This document shows, in pieces, positions 59,719-64,000 of a stretch of 64,000 nucleotides of DNA; the stretch's first letter is position 1, and each line of letters starts with the position of its first letter. Origin of the DNA: Physcomitrium patens (taxonomy: Eukaryota > Streptophyta > Bryopsida > Funariales > Funariaceae); the NCBI RefSeq assembly GCF_000002425.4, contig NC_037270.1, forward strand, positions 155,685-219,684, given 5' to 3'. The position numbers and the translations under genes are program-made. The notes below the pieces were generated by a model. The model was not told where the DNA came from. It was given only the letters and a program-made list of their open reading frames with translations, and ran no database searches.

Positions 59719-60185
59719 TATCACAAATATAAAAAATTACTTAGATTAAAAAAATTAAATAGAAGTAAGTAGAAGTATGTATATTTAATAATATCTTATA
59801 GAAAAGCTTTTTAGAAGCTTTTTAGATAAAAATTTGATTTTATATATGTTTGTAGATAATTGATAGGTTAAAAACTTGGCCAACAAATTGGCATCATATT
59901 GTATATGTTGGAGACTTATGGTACAAGTTGGCCATGTGGTGTACATGTAGGAAACTTGTCTTGCAAATTAGACATGTATTGGAGATTGTATAGAATATTA
60001 TTACATAGTTCTTAGTTAGATAGTATCTATAGAGGCAAGAGTGATGCCTTCTTTGCTCTTATCATTTTCTTTTTTTGTTTTTAGTCTTATTTTAAGAGTC
60101 TCTAGTCTTCTTATCTTTGGCAATAGTTATTCTAATCTTCATAGTATACCATTTTTGAGTGATCATTTATTCTTTTCTAGTGATA
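59719..60185 (+). mobile_element. LTR-A copy 6 (plus)
   Basis: It starts TATCACAAATAT after the polypurine tract and ends '...ttctagtgata', 467 bp, with all LTR-A blocks. The sequence after the end resembles the leader after the copies at 9,484 and 28,958. Confidence 0.65.
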
Positions 60186-60264
60186 TAAGAGTATATAGAT
60201 CTTTAGGTTTTTTATGATTCATATCTTTGGCATTAGATAATCATACATATATTAGGTGAATTAT

Positions 60265-60553
60265 CAAAAATTGATAAAATTACAAAGTATATTTATGAAT
60301 TTATCTCTTTTTAAGTCTTTTTTATTTAAAATAATTTTCCATGATTTGATCTATTAAAATAGCATATAATTTTAATACAATAAAATAGAATAATACATAA
60401 AAATAATATATAAAAATAATAGCATATAATTTTAATACAAAAATTGATAAAATTACAAAGTATATTTATGAATTTATCTCTTTTTAAGTCTTTTTTATTT
60501 AAAATAATTTTCCATGATTTGATCTATTAAAATAGCATATAATTTTAATCTAA
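60265..60553 (+). repeat. tandem duplication with 173-bp period
   Basis: The segment from 60,265 ('caaaaattgataaaattac') to about 60,380 recurs at 60,438-60,553 with near identity. A shorter third copy of its end lies at 60,419-60,440. Confidence 0.85.
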
Positions 60554-60979
60554 TACCACAAAAACTTTATTGTTTTATTTTATTTTTATTTTGAAATCCA
60601 ATACCTATATCTTTCACAACCATTTATGTATAAAATTAATAATTAGATTTATTTTTATTTTTTATGGTCAAGTCACTAAATTGACTCACTTGAGTATTTA
60701 ATATGAAAAATGCACTTATTGTGCTTAAAATCATAGATTTTGTGAATTAATGTAGTAGTTTTGAGATAAATAGAAAATAAATAAATAAAAATAAATAAAA
60801 TAGAATGTTAGTTGCAAGAAAGGATCTCTTGTAGAATTGTCCTTGAGAAGGGATTTTAAATTACATATCTTCTCTTTATTTTAGCTAATAGAGATTTATG
60901 ATGTTTTATAATAGATTTTGTCATTAAAAGTTTAATTGAGCTAGAAGCTAAATGTAAACTAGATTCGATCAATTATAAA

Positions 60980-62848
60980 TGAAATGGAAGATCAAATAAT
61001 AAAATAAAATAGAAAAATATACAAAAAAGAAAGTCGAAAAATGAAGAAAAATTCAAAAGACCAAACACAACAATAAAAGAAAAAGAAAAAACCGAAAGAA
61101 AAAATCTCACCCTCCCAGAAATTTTGGAGGTTTTTGATCCAGTTTCTTTGGAAGGATTTGCCAGGGTCCAGCAAAGTGCGCCTCTGGCTTGATTTGTTCT
61201 CTTTCTTCTGTATGCGCTTCATCGCTGGTGTTACAACAACCATTGCAGCTGCGTGTGGTGAAGGTTGCCGTGCTGTGGAAGCAGCGTAGGAAGGCATGAG
61301 GTGATCTTCTCCTTTCGATTGTCACAATGGGCGACAATACCTTGTATATTGGGTGTGAGCATAAGCGTCGAAGGCGATTATGTTTATTTGATTCTTGGTA
61401 GTGTGAAGCAGAAGCGGCGGCTGGTGTCACAACTCCTGTCAATTGCTTCTGTTTTGTTCTTTTGTTGTCGTCCATTTTGATCTACGGTTGGGTGTCGGAG
61501 GACCACTGGCCTTTTTTTTGAAGCGGTGCAGCGGTCTCTCTCTCTGATATTTTTGTTGGCTGCGGAAGCTCCACTACTTTAGGGATGTGTTGCGGTGGTG
61601 TCACTAGTACATTCAAGGTTCACTCAATCTTCACAATGCTCTTTTGGTGGTCAAGAAGTCATGTATGGTGACATCTACACGTTGGGTGGTAGTGCTTCTC
61701 GGTGAAGGCGGTTACGGCTGGTTGAAAAGATCGACGGCATTCTTTTGAGTAGCTCCTCGCCGATTAATTTGGATTTCTCGTTCCATCACAATTGCGTTGC
61801 CAATGGAGGGTGGAGCAGTGGCATAGCTACCTCTTGTTGAAATTGAATTTTGACGGTTGAAATTGTTGACTTCGGTAGCTATTCTTGCCATGTTTTTGGT
61901 TCCTCGAGCTGTAGCCGACAAATCTACTTCTATACATATACTTATTTTTTCGCTCTTGTGGCATTGTGGGGATCAAGAAAATTCTTGGTCGCGGTGACAC
62001 AGCTTGTTGTGCTAAAGTCATGCTAGGAGTGGCCTACAATGGTGTCGACTGTGGTGTTGCCATTTCGACGTCATTTTTCTATTCTTTTTCTTACATGTTA
62101 CTATTCTTGAGCTTGGTGGTTGTTGAGGCCGTTGGTCGACGTCTTTTGGGTCCTTTCTTTATTCTTTTCCTGGCTAATGTGCTGCGACAAATGGCTCGAT
62201 GTCATTATTGACTACTAAGTGATTTGCAAATTGCATGATGCTGCTGTGGCATGCCTTTGAGGGTGAAGGCAACAACCAAAGCGTCAATTTTGTGTTGTGT
62301 TTCCCTCTATTATTCTTACGATCTTCATCGTTTTTGGGACATGTTGGTCAAACCGTCAAGGCAATCATGTACCTTTGCTTACATTGCCTGGGCATCGCAA
62401 TTGTGAGGTCAAATGGACCTTGTTCCATGGATAGAGTGGAGGAGAGTGATGTTGGTCGTGGACAACTTCTCGATATTATTATGATTGTCAAAGAAAGCAC
62501 CCAACTGTATTGAAGTGCATAGCCTAAGCGGACTAGTTGACGAGGGTGGTGGATAGGCTCGATCATTATTGGTTGTCAACAATTTCGTTTGTAAAAGGCG
62601 ACCTTCAAGACGTTTCGAAAGGTTTAGTGAATCAGCACGAGTCAAGGAATGAATTAGTTGAGGGATCATAGGGCGATGAATCTGGTATGAAATCGATAGT
62701 ACTAACAAAAGTCTTAAAAAGACACAGCTGAAGGAATTCAAGACGAACACTTATCGCTTGCCAGCACCAAACTCCTCAAATCAAGATCTCCGACTTGGAT
62801 TGGAATATCTAAGGAGCATCTCCAAGAATTCCATGAGTAGGAATAACC
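60980..62848. other. island of higher GC, possibly an LTR, no gene recognised
   Basis: GC and CG content rise sharply between AT-rich flanks. ORFs of 60-122 codons occur on both strands (longest 61,107-61,475 minus) with no domain that I recognise. Because a good primer-binding site follows directly at 62,849, the right part may be the U5 end of a long LTR. Its left end cannot be placed from one copy. Confidence 0.35.
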
Positions 62849-62860
62849 TGATATCAGAGC
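62849..62860 (+). other. tRNA-Met primer-binding site of an LTR element
   Basis: TGATATCAGAGC matches the standard plant PBS TGGTATCAGAGC at 11 of 12 bases, the best such match in the plus orientation in this window. Confidence 0.55.
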
Positions 62861-64000
62861 TAATTTAGGGCTAAGATAGGTTAAGATGCAATTTAGGTTT
62901 TTAAATGAATAAAAAGAAATGAAGTTTAATCACGAATGAATTATGTGGACGAGAAGTTATTCAAGGATGAATTGTTATTTGAGGATGATTTTTGCTATTG
63001 GATGTTATTTGATTAAAATATTAATAATAGTTATCAATAAAAAAATATTAAAAAAAAAATTAAATTTTCTTACTATAAATAAAAAGAAATAAATTTTTTG
63101 GCATGAAGTTTTGAGTGAAATATTATTGTAAATGTGAGTAGGTGTAGGGAATTCGATTAATAACTCAGTGTTTTAAGTAGAATAAAAAATGATTGGATTA
63201 GAATTTAATTAAAAGCTATATCTTTTAAATTCACATAACTAATTCACTTATTGTGAACTAGAATAAACTTCCAACTAACAGAGGTTTATTTTAGCTCACA
63301 TATAGATATATTAATATCAACATTTAATGTAAATTTATTTTTTCACATATAATTCTAAAGTTAATTTTCTGAAAAGAAAAAGTTTAAAGTATCCAAAAAT
63401 AATTGAAAATCTTATAATAAAATCAAATAAAAGTTTTTTTTTGTAAAAAGATAATAAAAGAAGAAGAATCTTGTGTGGATTTTTATCCTCAAAATAGTAG
63501 GAAAAATAAATAAATAAGGTTTTATTTAAACAAACATTTTCTATTACTCAATATACATTAGATGCACTTCAATTCATCTTTTGTATATTTTTTTAATTAC
63601 CAAAATTGAACACATTTATACTATCTTGAAGCTTTTATTATCAACTAATAACATTAAAAGAAATTATCTTCCAACTTAGTAAGTTATTTTTATTTGCAAC
63701 AAACTATTATTTTTATAAGAATTTTTATTTTTAAGTGAATCAATTATAATGAGTCCTCAACAAAGAGACCTTCTTAGATGCATTACCTATTCCTTTCTTT
63801 TTGCATCATTTATAACAATGATAAAGCAACAATCATATACAAAAAAATTCTACAACATTCTTCCACCAAGATCAAAGATAAGGTTTTAATAACAATTTGC
63901 AATGAAGAATAGACCAAGCTATTGGAGAGGATTATTTTCATATGATCTTTTTTCAATTTATAAAATCAATCTTTTATCTTATCAAAATTAGTCTTAAAAA
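62861..64000 (+). other. AT-rich DNA to the end of the window
   Basis: If the primer-binding site is real this is the 5' internal region of an LTR element that runs off the window. No gag-like frame is readable. Confidence 0.3.

Noticed and set aside
60172..60184. tRNA-Met PBS after LTR-A (tgatataagagt)
   Set aside because: It overlaps the inferred LTR end (TGATA), and the other LTR-A copies (taacacaagag, taacacctaag) do not fit the tRNA-Met site, so the primer of LTR-A is left open.
61107..61475. 122-codon minus ORF as a gene
   Set aside because: No domain, no supported splice sites, and other frames on both strands are also open; the island is better treated as unassigned.

Overview
The window looks like nuclear DNA of a land plant, most probably a moss of the Physcomitrium type. 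Three genes have ordinary plant-style GT-AG introns and near-balanced base composition. They sit in islands between long, very AT-rich blocks made of decayed LTR retrotransposons. Most of these are Ty3/Gypsy chromoviruses, with some Ty1/Copia remnants. The species is an inference from this layout and from the chromovirus type; no organelle or ribosomal marker is present to prove it.

Layout. 1-13,560: nested, broken Gypsy elements, with two LTR families that I call LTR-A (about 480 bp, starts TGTCAT) and LTR-B (1.1-1.9 kb, carries a degenerate 11-bp tandem array), plus a decayed pol. 13,561-20,823: mostly gene-poor single-copy-like DNA holding a 576-bp internally deleted Copia element. 20,824-26,906: a plus-strand gene for an 819-residue, probably myristoylated protein of unknown function with a complex 5' leader. 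26,907-31,320: AT-rich repeats with one LTR-A and its gag. 31,321-36,650: a minus-strand type-II pectin methylesterase gene and its flanks. 37,216-40,480: an AT-rich block without genes. 40,490-44,741: a plus-strand MutY/MUTYH adenine DNA glycosylase gene in eight exons, preceded by a small upstream ORF. 44,742-46,984: its 3' flank. 46,985-60,980: repeats again (LTR-B, a Copia gag fragment, a minus-strand Gypsy pol, inverted LTR-A copies), interrupted by a repeat-poor island at 50,061-51,540. 60,980-62,848: an island of higher GC that ends at a good tRNA-Met primer-binding site, probably the edge of another LTR element running off the right end.

The three genes show no functional link: one acts on cell-wall pectin, one in base-excision repair, and one is unknown. 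The strongest items for follow-up are the unknown protein's twin Cys motif (C-x6-C-x2-CC, twice), the miniature Copia element, the variable array inside LTR-B, and the apparent overlap of the Gypsy chromodomain with the start of LTR-B. I found no CRISPR array, rRNA, convincing tRNA gene or bacterial-type system.
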